Shown here: positions 43,806 through 56,484 of the stretch, piece after piece
Layout: each line of letters begins with the position of its first letter
How positions within the stretch are numbered: position 1 is the first letter of the stretch
Source: Helicoverpa zea
Lineage: Eukaryota > Arthropoda > Insecta > Lepidoptera > Noctuidae
Direction of reading: 5' to 3'
DNA: 64,000 nucleotides
Assembly (NCBI RefSeq): GCF_022581195.2
Contig: NC_061452.1
Span: 8,687,501-8,751,500 of the forward strand
Program-made: the position numbers and the translations under genes
Notes under the pieces: model-generated
Seen by the model: the letters and a program-made list of their open reading frames with translations, nothing else
What the model was told of the DNA's origin: nothing
Databases searched by the model: none

Positions 43806-44666
43806 TTTATAGTTTTTCTAATGCATATTTTATAATTACATGTTACCTGGAACGAGTTGTACGAGCATTGCCAGTGAGGGGATAAGAAGGTGAGCTACTC
43901 CATCTTCGTGAGAAGATGATGTCCACGGCAGAGCTACTTCATCTTCAGTACGAAGGAAGATGAAGATAACCAATGTGGTCAAGCCTGTGTTATTTTTATA
44001 AGTTTTTTTTACATTGCTCTGTAAATCTGATCCCAAAATTATTATCTGATTTGGTTTTGAAAAAAAAATATTTGGATGGTGAATTGAGGTTGAGATCAAC
44101 TTCGCAATAAGGGGCATAGCCTCGCGAAGAGTGTTTGCTTGACACAATGGTTTCTGCCGAAGATTTATGATCCCTATATTTGATTTATTTATTATTTAAT
44201 ATTCCAAAATTGTAAAAAAATAATTATTGGGTAAGATGTTTAGTTGTATCACGTTAGGTGAGAAACTTTGATAACGGTGACTTATCCCTTCATCTGACAC
44301 GTTAGCGTCCGGCGAAGTTGTAAGTTGTCAATACAAAGTTTTTCTTCGCTTGAACGGTAATCCCTTCAGGACGGGTGTTCACTTTGAATATCCTTTGCTA
44401 CTAGAGGCATGTTTCGGGGCTTTTTGCGTGGTTTTGCCTTGAAAAAGTTCACGATAACCTGTGTTCTCGAAGTGCAATTTGGCACAGATTAAATAACTCA
44501 CAAACAGGTTATTGTAAACTATCCCGTTGTGAGGGACGTGTTTTTAATTTCCACGCATAGGTAAATTTTAAGTTAGGTTGTTTAGGTAGGGACATTTAAT
44601 ATGATTGCCAGCCTACAGTTGCGCTTTTGTGATAAAGTTTCGACTTTATCTTAAGGGCGTAGCTCG
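43806..44666 (+). other. Non-coding interior of the LTR element
   Basis: No reverse transcriptase or integrase motif can be read in any frame. The GATGAAGTAGCTC... block at about 43890-43965 carries a small imperfect repeat of CATCTTC(A/G)T. Confidence 0.6.
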
Positions 44667-44881
44667 TGTAACGTAGTTAGAAACTCTTTCATTTGTAAGG
44701 TTTTATTCGTTAGATATTTTTGATACTGACCGGGCAATCATTTCAAATGTATTCGATTTGTTCCATAGAATAAGTTTTTTATATTGAAGTGTGTCACTTC
44801 ACCTCTCGAGCCCAAGCAATAAACGTCGTGATATCGAATCAGTTTTTCATTTTGAGCAAGATAATTATTCCCGGTACGACA
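44667..44881 (+). repeat. 3' LTR
   Basis: Starts TGTAACGTAGTTAG and ends CGACA before the target duplication GTAC. It is identical to the 5' LTR over the first about 136 bases (U3-like region), then diverges. A clear polypurine tract before it is not seen. Confidence 0.8.
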
Positions 44882-45059
44882 GTACCGATCAGTGCAGGTA
44901 TAATATTTCAATACAATCCTATTCACTCACTTATAAAGAAACAGGTAAACCTGTTTCTGTTTCAATAGGATTGTATTGAAATATTATACCTGCACTGATC
45001 GGTACCTACCCGTACAGGTTTGTCTGTACCGGTAACCTGTTTCTTTATGTAAGCACCCT

Positions 45060-48000
45060 ATGGCTTGTGTTTCATACATTTTAATACAGGGGACATGGCT
45101 TGTGACGTCATACAGTGTTGACATGCTTCGGTATTCTTAAACACGACATCCCAAAAGAAATAAACTTCCAGGATGAGGAAAAAATAAAAAAATAAATGTA
45201 AAGGCTTCAGGACAGTATTTTTATAATTTCAATAATTCAAAACATCTTACTAAATTCTGTGGTCTTTTGACCCTAGTTCATGGAATTTTATATAAAGTAG
45301 TCAGTTTAATTTAGACGCTCTGTATAGATAGGCATTACCTCTTCTTCAAAGAGAATAAAGTAACGGAATATTCAAAAGGTTTTGTGTGTGGGTCCATTTA
45401 TAAGCACTTCAGTGTAAACCTGTGTTTTGGAAAGTGGGACGAGTTCAAAGGGAGTTTCATTGTTACAAGCTCTAGACTATGAGAGCCAATTGGGGATGGT
45501 GTGTAACGTTTATGATTAGACGGAAAAGTGGTCCTCTCGAAAGCTTTGACCAAATTGCTAAGCTATCTTTGTACTATCATAATAATGCTTGCATTCTGCA
45601 TGTTACAAATAAAGCTAGAGTTTGAAAAACCAAGCACTATGATTGTATTTTTTAAATAATTACTTAGAGAGCGAGTTTCTTATGTATTTAATTTCAAATC
45701 TCATTGTTATCTCGCTTAGGCCTTTTTTTATCCTTGGCACCACAGCAGACGGATGCAGCTTTGCGAAAGTCACTTCAAACACATTAATGCATTTTCATAT
45801 CAATGCCAAACGAATCTCATTCACAATTTGTCCGAATAGCCAGTGATTATTATTCTAAACGGATTATCAGATTGAATATCATTCGATGTTAACAAATTAT
45901 GCATTTATCGCAGTTTACACAGTGCGATGCCAAATGGTCTAAATGTAGTCGTCATACATAATCTAGAAGGCTATCGGTGCGGTGTATTGGCGTGTCATTA
46001 TACCTTTATTCGCTCTCATATACTGATGTTTTATGCAATTTTTGTTCCCAATCCGAATAAATATTTTAAACCCGTTCAGTCCATGCATATTATGCGAGCG
46101 GCTTTAGTATAATCCGCGAGTAAAAATATTTTTATCTTTGTTGTTTTTCTAGAATTGTTAAGTACCTACTTTAGAAGTACAGATTAATATAGGACCTAAC
46201 AAATTATACACTTAGAGTCCAAATAAATAGAAACTAATAAACTATTTAAAAGAAACTATCGTTATATTCAAGTTAATCTTCTACCACATCATAATTTTCC
46301 TAAAGATTCTTTTTATAAGTTACGCACAATTTCATACATTTCAAATCACTCATCTCATTTTTCGATGATCCATCTTTAGCTCGACCAAAGAGTCCTAAAG
46401 AATTGAGACTTCTCAGAATTTATAGGGTCATTGAAACGCAGTTGATATTAGATTGTAGATAGATATAGTCACTTGTCTGGAGAATTCGAGATACTTCAAG
46501 ACCTATTTCGGGGTACCTAATGGTGTTGGCACCATAGCGTCTCGGAATACGTGTTGACTGAACTGTCGAGGAGTTGAGTAGCAGACAGTGTCCGTCTGCC
46601 GCCTCCATCCGATTACATGATTGGGAGGAGCGCTTCGAAGAGTACAATAAGTAGATACCTATTGTGGACCCTTGCAATTTTTGAAAGTGCTTTCGCAACA
46701 CATCTTTGGTCACTTATTTAACAATCATGAATATATTCTTATATCCAATTTTCTCTACCTATGATATTACATAGATCTTTATCTGCATCTTTAAATTGAT
46801 TGTTTATTTTAAAAAAGATATTAAATAAAAAAATATTTTTTACTCACAAGTATACTTACGAAAGATTGACCTATTTACACGCACCTACGAAACGCGTAGC
46901 GCTTGTTGCAAATACAACGTAAAAGGGCCCTTTTATTTTCCCTGAACATTCAGTTCCCACTGAAATGCATCAGATACAAATGCCCATACTAAATAAAATA
47001 TAGACACGTCAACTCGCTGCCAAACTACGCTTGCAATAAAGGCTTATGGAATTGTCGATCAGATAAAATATACATCGACGAGTAGTCGTCTCTTCCGGAA
47101 GTGGCCGTGGTGGCCAGATAAATTGAATCATTGATGGGATGTCCCCGTGCCGACCGGAAGTTCCGCCGTCAGCCGTCAATGTAAGTTCCGCCCGTGGTTA
47201 AGTTTCAGATTGACGCGCCCAATTTAGTCTAAATTTGTAACTAATCCATCCACCCCCCTGATCAGTTGACGTTAATTACATTTCAAGCAGGATAAACTGG
47301 GAGTGCCTGTCTAACTATCGAAGACGAGCTGACATTGTGGGTTATGTTCAATTATTACTTCAAGGAGTTTGGATATGTGATGAGAAATTGCTGTAGGTAA
47401 CCACTATCATATACGAAATGTATAGAAAGATTCTAGTGTATAAACGTGTTAGTGGCTAAGCTTAGAAAGCGTGAAACAAACCGGCATAATTGGCGACATC
47501 CAAATGACGTATTAATCGTGAGTCGCTGATCTCTGGCGGGCCATCGGCAATGAGCACTGCAGTAACCTGTTTCCGCATTTGACGTCGCAGTCCCGCCATA
47601 CTATATTCCGGCTCGTCATCAAACTGTGTCAGCAGATCATAAACGCACGACGCAGTGGAGCGGAACTGAAGTGTTTAGTGTAGGCAATAAACCGAACAGT
47701 CGCGCAGCTTTATAACAAAAAGGCGAGGTCTATCGGACATTACTGAACAGTACATTTGGTCCGCATCGCCGCTCCCGCTCAAACGAACCCCGAGAGCCGT
47801 CCTTCAGCGCTCAACACCTTTGTGCTCTAAGAAACTTCTGGTCTGTTGAACCGTGATTCGTAAAAGACTAATGATGCCCCATTTTCAGGTGTTTTTCTAT
47901 TTGCACAGAATAAGGGCTATTTTACTATTCTCCTTTTATGTTCTGGGTATCTTAAGAACTTATTTTTCGACAGCTGTTAAAAAAGTATCAGGTGACATCA

Positions 48001-51000
48001 AAAGCACTGGGAAATAATTCAGAGCTTGCGCCAACGTCTTAACAAGAAAGGAGATGGCCAAAAAAACACCCAGAGTCGACAGGAACTTCATATGTATGAT
48101 TGGATTCAGTATAATTTGTGGATTTTAAAAAGTATTTCAAATCATCTAAAAACCATGGGGTTCTCTTTTTATAACGTTTTTTCGATCAAGATTTTAGTTC
48201 ACAAAAAAGTTTACTTTTACTGTTTGATGTTCGTTAGAAGTTGAATGCAGACTCGTGATTGGACCGTTTTACATTGCTAAGTCATTTGTCATATTTGACA
48301 ATGTCACATGGCGCGATTTTCAAAGACAATTTCTCCAAAAACATTTCATAGCCAGTTGTGAAGGTTGCATGGAACTGCGAAACCTCTCCAAGTAGGTAAG
48401 GTCGGTGCTTAATCGTATCTGGAGTGGTTAAATACAAGACCTTTTAATCACCAGGCCAACTCTGAAACTATGGGGTTATTACTAGTGGCTTATATAATGT
48501 TAGTTTACTTTGCTTTTTTATGTCCCTTGATGTTAATAATCTTTAAAATCAACATATATTCAACATAATCTATTTTTGCGATAATATGAAATAGCTCCTA
48601 TACCCCATGGATTTCAGTCTGGATTTTTTGGCACCATCAAAGGTCTATCATAAAGAACCTATTGGTAACCATTTCATTGCTGTCGATTCTGGGTTTTTTT
48701 TCTATGAAAATTTGGCCATCTCCTTTGGTTTTTGTTTGAAAACATTTTACTTCTGTGTAAATGTGCCTTAACTGACGTTAATTTATTAATGGCCCAGATG
48801 ACCAATGCGACAAAACACTGTAATTTATTCATCACATTTTCATTATCCACGGAGTAAATAGCATTTGGACTGTGTGACCTTTATTATTTTATTAATACAA
48901 TGTGAATATTGTATCAGCACTAAGAAATTGAAATTATATCTTTGATAATAAGCAGTTGCTAATTTCTGCAGATATTTAAAAATACTGTGACTCTTATTGA
49001 TGATTCCTGAAAAAGAAGAAGAGTGGAAGTATATCTAATAGTTGTAAAAATCTAAAAAAGGGTTAGGTTAGGTTATTCTCTTTGTAGATTTTAAAGGATT
49101 CGCTTGTGGAAACGTCATGCATAAACATAATTCGATCGAGAAGTGCGAAGATGGTTGCTCCACCAAAATGACTTCCAGCGTATATTTTAAGCGGGAACAT
49201 TGGTTTTGATAGTCGTGACCCTAATTACTGCGCTCCACATTTACATACATAAATGTGCGTTAGGCTTTTGTTACTGCTACGACACTATGTACATCCGTAG
49301 GATGACTGTTGTAGAAATGACGACATTGTAGTCTATTTACGCATAGAAGATTGGTTTTAGATCAGAATAATTTCAACAGACAGGAAATAATTTAATATTT
49401 TCAAGCTTCCTCAGACCTCCCATCCCTAATTACGTTAGACACTAACATTGACAATGTTATTTTACGATAATTCTAGTAGAAAATTGCTATTAAGTGAGTA
49501 TCCGCCTCCGGCTGTATGTTCTCTACTCCATAAAGAATATTTTTAACGAGAAAGTAATCTTAATAAGCTCAGTGCTGGTATCGATTTGCATTTTCAATTT
49601 AATGCCTACGTCTAACGCTGCTGCGTGTGATCAAATTTTTGTTTTATTCCTGGTAGTTAGAAGGGGCATAGTCGATCGCTGCTTCTTCATTAAGTTATGG
49701 CGTTTTTCTTATTTTCGCCGGTATATTAATTGAGTTAGTCAGCCGTAATAGGGGTGTATCGGTGTTTACTAACCGGGGCGGGCTTAATGAGCGGCTTGTT
49801 GCAGTTTGACAGAGTGATTTAATATCGCGGCGTGATCGTTTCAGTAAATCGGGATTAGTTTGGGGTGAGTCCGAAGCGTGAATTATTGCGGGGAATATGC
49901 CGCGTTGTCGGTACCGAAATTATATTCTGCGTCAATATCATGTGTGTACAATCAGCTACGGCGATAGCTTTTGCTGTCTGGCCAGCAAGTGCAACTGTAA
50001 ACTCTGTGTGGATGCCCTAGAAGTGCTTTTAGAATGTAGTGGTAACAAATTATACAATTGAAATGTTTGACCATATCCCTACAGATATTTGTTTCTGTTA
50101 ATAAAGTTCTGTAATGATATTCCTAAGTGTTTGAGATATTCGATTTGGAATTTTGTTTGCGGTAACATCTTCCGATTAGAAAATGGCTGATTACAAAATG
50201 ACTATAAGCATAGTTGTCACTGTGCGGTATAGCACCGAAGTCGAACACAATCAGGTGGTAAGCCACACACGGTAAGTGGTTCACAAGTACATCAATTACA
50301 CGAGTACGAGTGTACGGGTGGTAGATCGGCGGAACAAAAGCATGCCAGCGACTCGAACGGGTCCCGTGGATCCGTACGAGGGCCGCATGCAGTTATTAAC
50401 ACAAACAAAGCTGCATGTGTGGGAAGATGTGCATTGTGCGCACTTTTTATTCTTTCGACAATGGCCTCGGTTTGTTATGATTGCATTACCATGGTATTTT
50501 CGTCGATGTGCTTGTTAAAAGCTTTGTTCTGAAAATCCAATAATATCGCGTACCTTCGCAAAATTGGATAGTTATCTCAAGATACTGTTTATGGTAGGTA
50601 TTTTAGTAAAATAGGCAGCAATAAAGATTATAACATTGTTATAAAAATTATACGCATAAAATATTAACATAAATTATCGGTTCTCGCTGGGGTACAGCGT
50701 TTCACCATTAGTGTTGTAGTTTGTTGCGGCGCAGATAACATTCCCGTTTTGCTGTTTCTGTATCTACGTAGGTATACTGCAATTACACTTCAAAGATTTG
50801 TTAGTATCTACTACAGATGTGGTACACGCTATGAACGGGGAAAATTCTTGCGAACTACGTCGTGTTAACAGGAATATTCAAGATTAAATTCATCTTATAG
50901 AGTTATATTATGCACTACCTATTATTATATAGATTATTGTATACCGTTGGGATAAACATACGTACTTTGAAATGTTTTACATTGACAGTCTATGCAATCT

Positions 51001-51640
51001 CATGTCTGTGAATCTAGTTAATCCAGATTCGACATACTTAATATCACCATATTATTTCAAATTCAAAATTTGAATACCTAATCATATCAAAAAAGGCGAC
51101 AATGGCATCATCATCGCCTATATCTTGCACCATTCTTAGGCGAGCGGTTCGCGGCGCCAGGGCCCGTCCGCCCACGCGCACGCATCGCGATCACAGGCTT
51201 TCACAAGCTCGCTGGCGTACCACGGACCCCGGAGTTATGCACAACACTATCTAGCTCATTCCAGATGGATTTATTTGCCTTCGACTGCCTTCCAGGGCAT
51301 GCTAGTCATTTGGCACGTCGAAAATGTTGCTGCTGGCGTCCGAGCTCACTTCGGTTCAACTGGTTTGTAAGCTCATTTCCTAGAGCTGGGATTACTGTTG
51401 TTTCGTAATAATTATGTTTTTGACATACAAAGATATATTATGTTATTAACTAAAATACCACTTGCACCAAAATGAGCTGTCGCAAGTCATTACAATACAT
51501 TGTAACAGAAAGCTTTAGAGCTGCGATAACTTCAAAACATCTACTTAAACGATTGCAATAAATCGAGGAGCCAATTAAGAGCCAAATTAAATATTTACGA
51601 TCGTAGTAAGTGAGTAAAGAGGCTTCCCTTATTTAGTGGC
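45060..51640. other. About 6.6 kb with no supported gene
   Basis: AT-rich spacer or intron. The GC-richer patch at 47050-47230 (GGAAGTGGCCGTGGTGGCC, CCGACCGGAAGTTCCGCCG) contains several GGAAGT/ACTTCC ETS-like motifs and may be regulatory. No exon or repeat is supported. Confidence 0.4.
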
Positions 51641-51654
51641 GGGAGGCTGTGTGT

Positions 51655-51745
51655 GACAGGCTTCAGTCAGCGCCGGCTAGCTGCGCGCGCGCACGCGTTC
51701 CTTGCACGCACCGATCGACGCTACTCTCTTGTTTGTTTACCAACA
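51655..51745 (+). promoter_or_regulatory. CpG-rich candidate promoter of NtA exon 2
   Basis: A short CpG-dense block (CTGCGCGCGCGCACGCGTTCC at 51681 on) lies about 300 bases before the NtA exon 2 start codon. Similar blocks precede NtA exon 3 (about 56485-56545) and NtA exon 1 (about 22955-23010). Confidence 0.4.
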
Positions 51746-52016
51746 AGCCGATCGATCGACCGTGAGAAACACCGGCTATACTCATTATGCTTATGTCTCG
51801 AATAAATGATTTTTATTATTCGCATAAAAACTGATCCTATCAAGGAATTAAATATTCAATTTGATGACTTTCTGTTAGTGAGATGTCAACGCCTCGACCC
51901 TTTAATAAGTCGTCGCCGCCACTTTATACGCTGCTGTGGACATAAATAACGTGCATAATGTGACAGATACATTTGTTGCGACCGCATTCAGGAGTGTTAA
52001 CCAACGATTCTGCAAT

Positions 52017-52578
52017 ATGAGGGTCTCGCTGGTTATTGTTTATGTTATCGCGCTGGCGATCGTCGTCGGTGGCGAGATCAGGATCCGCGGCAAAGTGAGG
52101 AAAAGAAACACGTCGCACCGCCGGCACCGGGCCGTCCTGCCGCCCTGTAGCTTCAATGAGACTATAATCAGTGACGAGTGGTCCTTGATGGAAGCGATAG
52201 GGAAATCTAAGTACATTTTTACTGGCAAAGTTTTGAATGTGAAGAAGTTTCGATCAGACGATGAGTCTTCGAGGAGGAAGTCTAATTTATACACAGTGTA
52301 TTTACGGAGATTGTTGAAGGGGGATATAAGTGAGTTGAGGTCGTTCGTGAAGTTGGAAGGGTCGCAGGAGACTTTGAGTGGGTCGACGTTGATGGTGGAG
52401 CGGCAAGGTGCGCGGGAGTCGTGTGCGCCGGCGCCGCGGCCGCGCCTCTCCGCTATCTTCCTCAGCGATGGCGAGTACGCGGACAAGGGCAGGGGACCCT
52501 CGCCTCGGCTTCGGATCCTCACCGACCCTGTGCCGCTCACCTTGTATCATTTGGACAGAGTCAATGCTGCTGTGAAAG
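52017..52578 (+). CDS. NtA-like first exon 2 (signal peptide plus agrin N-terminal-like domain)
   Basis: ATG at 52017 is chosen because a clear signal peptide follows at once (MRVSLVIVYVIALAIVVGG); the frame is open further upstream but without signal-like sequence. After cleavage come RIRGKVRKRNT, a basic extension shared with NtA exon 3, and the conserved CSFNETI sequon. Domain core: SKYIFTGKVLNV, LYTVYLRRLLKGDI, LSGSTLMVE, RLSAIFLSDGE, LRILTDPVPLTLYHLDRVNAAVK-G. The donor AAAG|GTAAGT is phase 1. It encodes 187 codons, typical for one NtA domain with its leader. It is closest to NtA exon 3. Confidence 0.82.
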
Positions 52579-53500
52579 GTAAGTTTGACAGTTTAATATG
52601 AAATGAGCAAAGAGTTGTATTTGCAGATTCATTCATCAATAAATAACAATAAATACAGTAACTTCTCTTCAAACCCCATGTTTAAAATTTTAGAGTAAGC
52701 ATAAAGTGTCATGGATTGTTTATTAAGTCTTTATTTAGCGTACATACAACTTATTTGTTGTTATGTGTTACTCGAAGAAACATTGTTAAAGAAAACAAGT
52801 TACCTAGTTGCAGAATTTAAACGCTTTCATTTAAAATATACATACCTATAACATTTATACGAATCAAATACAAGCAATAAAAATTCATATCTACACTGTG
52901 TAACATAAATAAAACAAATCCAAGCAAAGTAATGCAATGCAATCGGTTTAACCTGATACAAATTACAATAACGTGTGGGTGTTGCATCCATACAGTACAG
53001 AGCATCGGGAACGTATTAAAAGTCGATTTTGATCGACATCTTGACAACTGTTCGTTAACTTAATGGAGTGAATGCGATCGGAACGTTTGCTCGGCCGCCT
53101 GGCGCAACATAAACACACGTGCACACCGACGATGATCAATCAATGTATACCGCAGCAGATTATTGTTAACACAAACGTATTCTAATTAACTAAGCAAACA
53201 CTCCAAATGCCAATGCTAATTGTAAAATAACATCAGTTTAATAACGACGTAATAGGCATGATGACAAATTTTTAAATTCCTTTGTATGATGTAGGTATAC
53301 GTCTATTTTATATGAAAAATTATTAATTTTAAGAAAATGCGAAGTTTTTTTTATCAAATAATTGCATTTTTCTCTATCCACTTTGAATCCGGCGCGAAAA
53401 CGCTTGTCAGTGTCATGTCGTCACTTGTGACGTCACGACTGAAATTACAAGACGCAAGTAAACAACGCTCGTGCAATAATTAAGTTTTTTGTTATTAAAT
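52579..53500. other. Spacer between NtA exon 2 and the THAP exon
   Basis: AT-rich with no exon seen. A palindromic GTGACGTCAC (CRE-like) lies at about 53427-53436, about 70 bases before the THAP start codon. Confidence 0.4.
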
Positions 53501-53692
53501 ATGAATTCGAAAGGGCATAGGTGTTGTGGGGTCCCCCAGTGTAAGAACACATCCAAAACAACTCCTGATAAGTTATTTGTGTACGTTCCTCACAATAAAA
53601 AAATACGAAACAAGTGGCTTAAACTTGCAAGGCGAGATTCAAAAGCAATATTGCCCAGGGTACAACTTTATTTTTGTGAAGATCATTTTGAT
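53501..53692 (+). CDS. THAP-type zinc-finger first exon
   Basis: ATG opens MNSKGHRCCGVPQCKNTS, then KLFVYVPHNKKIRNKWLKLA and YFCEDHFD, that is, the C2CH THAP pattern (Cys9, Cys14, Cys59, His62) with the invariant Pro30 and Trp39. THAP domains bind DNA in cellular factors and in P-element-like transposases. The exon ends at GAT|GTAAGT in phase 0; the AVPTF box of a full THAP domain would be on the next exon, which I do not find. It could be the start of a cellular gene, or a relic of a P-like transposon, as a palindromic MITE lies 180 bases downstream. Confidence 0.75.
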
Positions 53693-53875
53693 GTAAGTTA
53701 TTACATAGTTCTCTAGATTCTAGCATAGTTTATAATGTAAATAACTATTTCGAGGTTAGGTTTCATCTCTCATTGTTTTCTAATTAAACTAGTATACTTA
53801 CATGGAAGTTTTAACATTTCTAAATTCAGCTGAACAAAAATCTTTATTTGATGCCAAAAGCTTTCCCAGCCCGTA

Positions 53876-54066
53876 ACACGAGTTATGGAGCCCAGATTTA
53901 TCAAGGCAAACAGCGCTAATTTGCCTAGAATTGATATCATAATATATCAATTCTAGGCAAATTAAACAGCGCTAATTTGCCTAGAATTGATATCATAATA
54001 TATTATATCAATTCTAGGCAAATTAGCGCTGTTTGCCTTGATAAATCCGGGCTCCATAACTCGTGT
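53876..54066. mobile_element. Foldback MITE with nested hairpin
   Basis: Arms ACACGAGTTATGGAGCCC... and ...GGGCTCCATAACTCGTGT are inverted, and inside them CAAACAGCGCTAATTTGCC and TAGAATTGATAT are repeated, so an arm segment was duplicated and forms its own small hairpin. TA flanks both ends. Length is about 190 bp. Confidence 0.85.
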
Positions 54067-54068
54067 TA

Positions 54069-56480
54069 TAAACAATTAATTAATTAAAAACAAAGATCGC
54101 AGTGGAAGTTCACAATAACGAAATGTGACGTTCTCGCGCTTTCGCGCGAGTTGTTTTCAGAGATGACGTCACGAGCTCTGATTGGTGTTCAAGATATCAT
54201 GGCGGATTGCCTTATTTCGTAATTTTATTTTATAAAAATACATATTAATCACATTATTAATAAAGAAAACAATGCGCGTTTTATATTACAAGCTTTAAGT
54301 TTAATTTAATAAATATATTATTTTAATGATTTTTGATTACTGTCATCATGCCTATTCTACCTCAATCAAACACTACAATATCATTACCTTATTTATTTAA
54401 CGTATTGAAACTGATTCGTTTGCAAATCTGCAATATTACTTAAAGTTGATGAAACGCTACAAATTCCTCTTTTATTTATTACTCCAATATCTTTTATACC
54501 TTTTATAAAAGCGGGTTGCCCAGTAGGAAAGAATGTAAATAATATTACGCTGAGATGCTCTTTAATTGAATTCGCAGTGGGTCACGAATAGACTTTATTC
54601 CGAGTCAAATACTCTGCAATAAATTTTATTGCGAAAGCCATTTTAACCTAAAAATTCCAAGAAGATCCAATTTAAGCCTCGCATAATCCGGCGATGAGAT
54701 GAGTATCGCGGGGTTGGTACTCGCCAGTGGGGCGCTCGCGTACGCCTGTGAGTCACACGCCCTATCTGACACTCCATCGTACAGCGCTGACACGTGACTC
54801 CTTGCTGCTATGTAGGTTTGACTTCAGCGCCGCCTTAGTTAGTGCCTGCGACCACTCGATCCGTATCACTACGGAGGCCGCACGATCCGTGGGAAACCTT
54901 GCAGATAAACTAGGGGACTCACAGACGGACGCGATTTAATCTCCTTCATTAGGCATTTAAGGCCTCCAATGCTAAAGAAGCTCGCGTGACTCCAGAACCC
55001 CCAACAAAGAGCTGTGTTAAAGAATTCAAACGTAGTTTGATCAGTGAGGCGATGTGTTAAGGAATGCCATCTCGTATCGGCGCTGATGCTTCACCGGCGG
55101 CTTCATATCTAAAACTATCATCGCAGGAGGCGTTATAGACTGTAGAGAAAGTAATGACTGAGTATATTCGTCACGATAGCTGTACGCCACACACGACGCG
55201 AACATCTGATAGCATACAGCGCTCCTGTAATGACTATAAAATTAAAATATCTTACGGTTGTAATCTGTTTGGAGTATTCAATTATCATCTGGTTACAGAC
55301 ACGGCTACTTACTTAATGCTCTGTTTAGAATCAGATATTGATCTGACGCGCCGTCAATTGTGTTTAACGAAATAAAGTGCAACTGATTCGACCTTCGAAC
55401 AAGTTTGTGTTGTACCAAGTTGCTCTACAACTTTGTTTGAATTGAAACGGTCATTTTCAATCATCAGAAAGAGATGATGACGTGATTTGTGAACAAGTTA
55501 CCTACTTAACTGTTTTTGTGTGGATCTATAAAATGAACACGTAAACTTGTCTGTGAAAAATGTTACAAAATACAAAGTGCGACGTTGAAGATTCGTCAAG
55601 AAAGCGAGCGAGCCGACTCGCCCGCCCACGCTCGTACCACTTTCCAAATTCCTCGTGTAAGCGCTTGCAATCACCTATGTACGTGCGACGACCACTAACA
55701 ACATTTTTAAAATCTCGTTTACAGTTCTACTACATACTGCTACATATACTACATACTACATACTGCTATACTAATAATACATTCCGAATACCTAGGTACA
55801 CTTAAATATTTCATATACCTACTATTTGAATAACCGCTACTACTTAACGTGACATCGTTAACCCAAAGAACCATATTTTTACATATCCGCAAAATGAAAC
55901 TCATTTGCCAATATTGTTCGTTCCAGGTAAGTACTTATGCCAAGTACTTTTCACCCTTATCTACTAACAAAAAATTTTTAAGTAAGAAAAATAAACAAAG
56001 CTATTATTATAATAGAAACATTTTTGCCGCAATTATATCTCGGAACACATTTGTTGTTCAAATTTTTAGTATGCGGCATGAAACACAGGAAAAGTTTGTC
56101 TGGTAGTTCACCCCGAATTTGTACATGAATATTCAGACGCGCAGGCGGGCGGCGGGAGCATCGCGCTGCATTCGGCAATAACTGTTAACTTGTGCCACGT
56201 ATTGCTCTATCCTATCTGTTATCTGCAACCACGAGCTCTCTATCGCTGACGGCGCACTTTCAAATGGATATTCAAATTCTTTTGGTGTCAGATTGCTCAA
56301 TTTACAGCTGCTACTGGCAAAAGGGAAAGCTTTGCTAACATGAACCTACTACGGGAAAATAATCATAATACCAATTAGCACAACTTGTACTAATTACCCT
56401 CCATCTTGAGTCATAGTTTAACGTAACGTAAGTCCATGTTTGTTTACGTTGATGAAGGTTGTATCGAATTGCGAGGTCTC
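54069..56480. other. Spacer without a supported gene
   Basis: A fragment at 54615-54680 reads NKFYCESHFNLKIP, similar to the CxxHF end of a THAP domain, but upstream it loses the frame, so it is at most a relic. The stretch 54720-54950 is GC-richer without a gene signature. Confidence 0.4.
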
Positions 56481-56484
56481 CCAG

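Larger units (their letters stand above)
41874..44881 (+). mobile_element. Non-autonomous Gag-Pro LTR retrotransposon
   Basis: The element starts TG and ends CA with a 4-bp target duplication GTAC (41870-41873 and 44882-44885). LTRs are about 41874-42106 and 44667-44881. One ORF (Gag-protease) follows, and the 860 bp between ORF and 3' LTR have no reverse transcriptase, RNase H or integrase. It would depend on enzymes supplied by another Ty3/gypsy-like element. A primer-binding site is likely right after the 5' LTR (about 42108, TGGTGGAGGCGCCG), tRNA not identified. Confidence 0.85.
41816..45059. mobile_element. Foldback MITE interrupted by an LTR retrotransposon
   Basis: The left end AGGGTGCTTACATAAAGAAAC... 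(41816-41873) is the reverse complement of the right end (about 45000-45059). Removing the LTR element and one copy of GTAC restores a near-perfect hairpin of about 235 bp whose centre is the inverted GAAACAGGT/ACCTGTTTC pair near 44940-44960. Inner arms share CGATCAGTGCAGGTATAATA. No transposase is present. Confidence 0.85.

Noticed and set aside
51924..52540. Minus-strand ORFs of 67-166 codons
   Set aside because: They are antisense to NtA exon 2, which has a clear domain and signal peptide on the plus strand.
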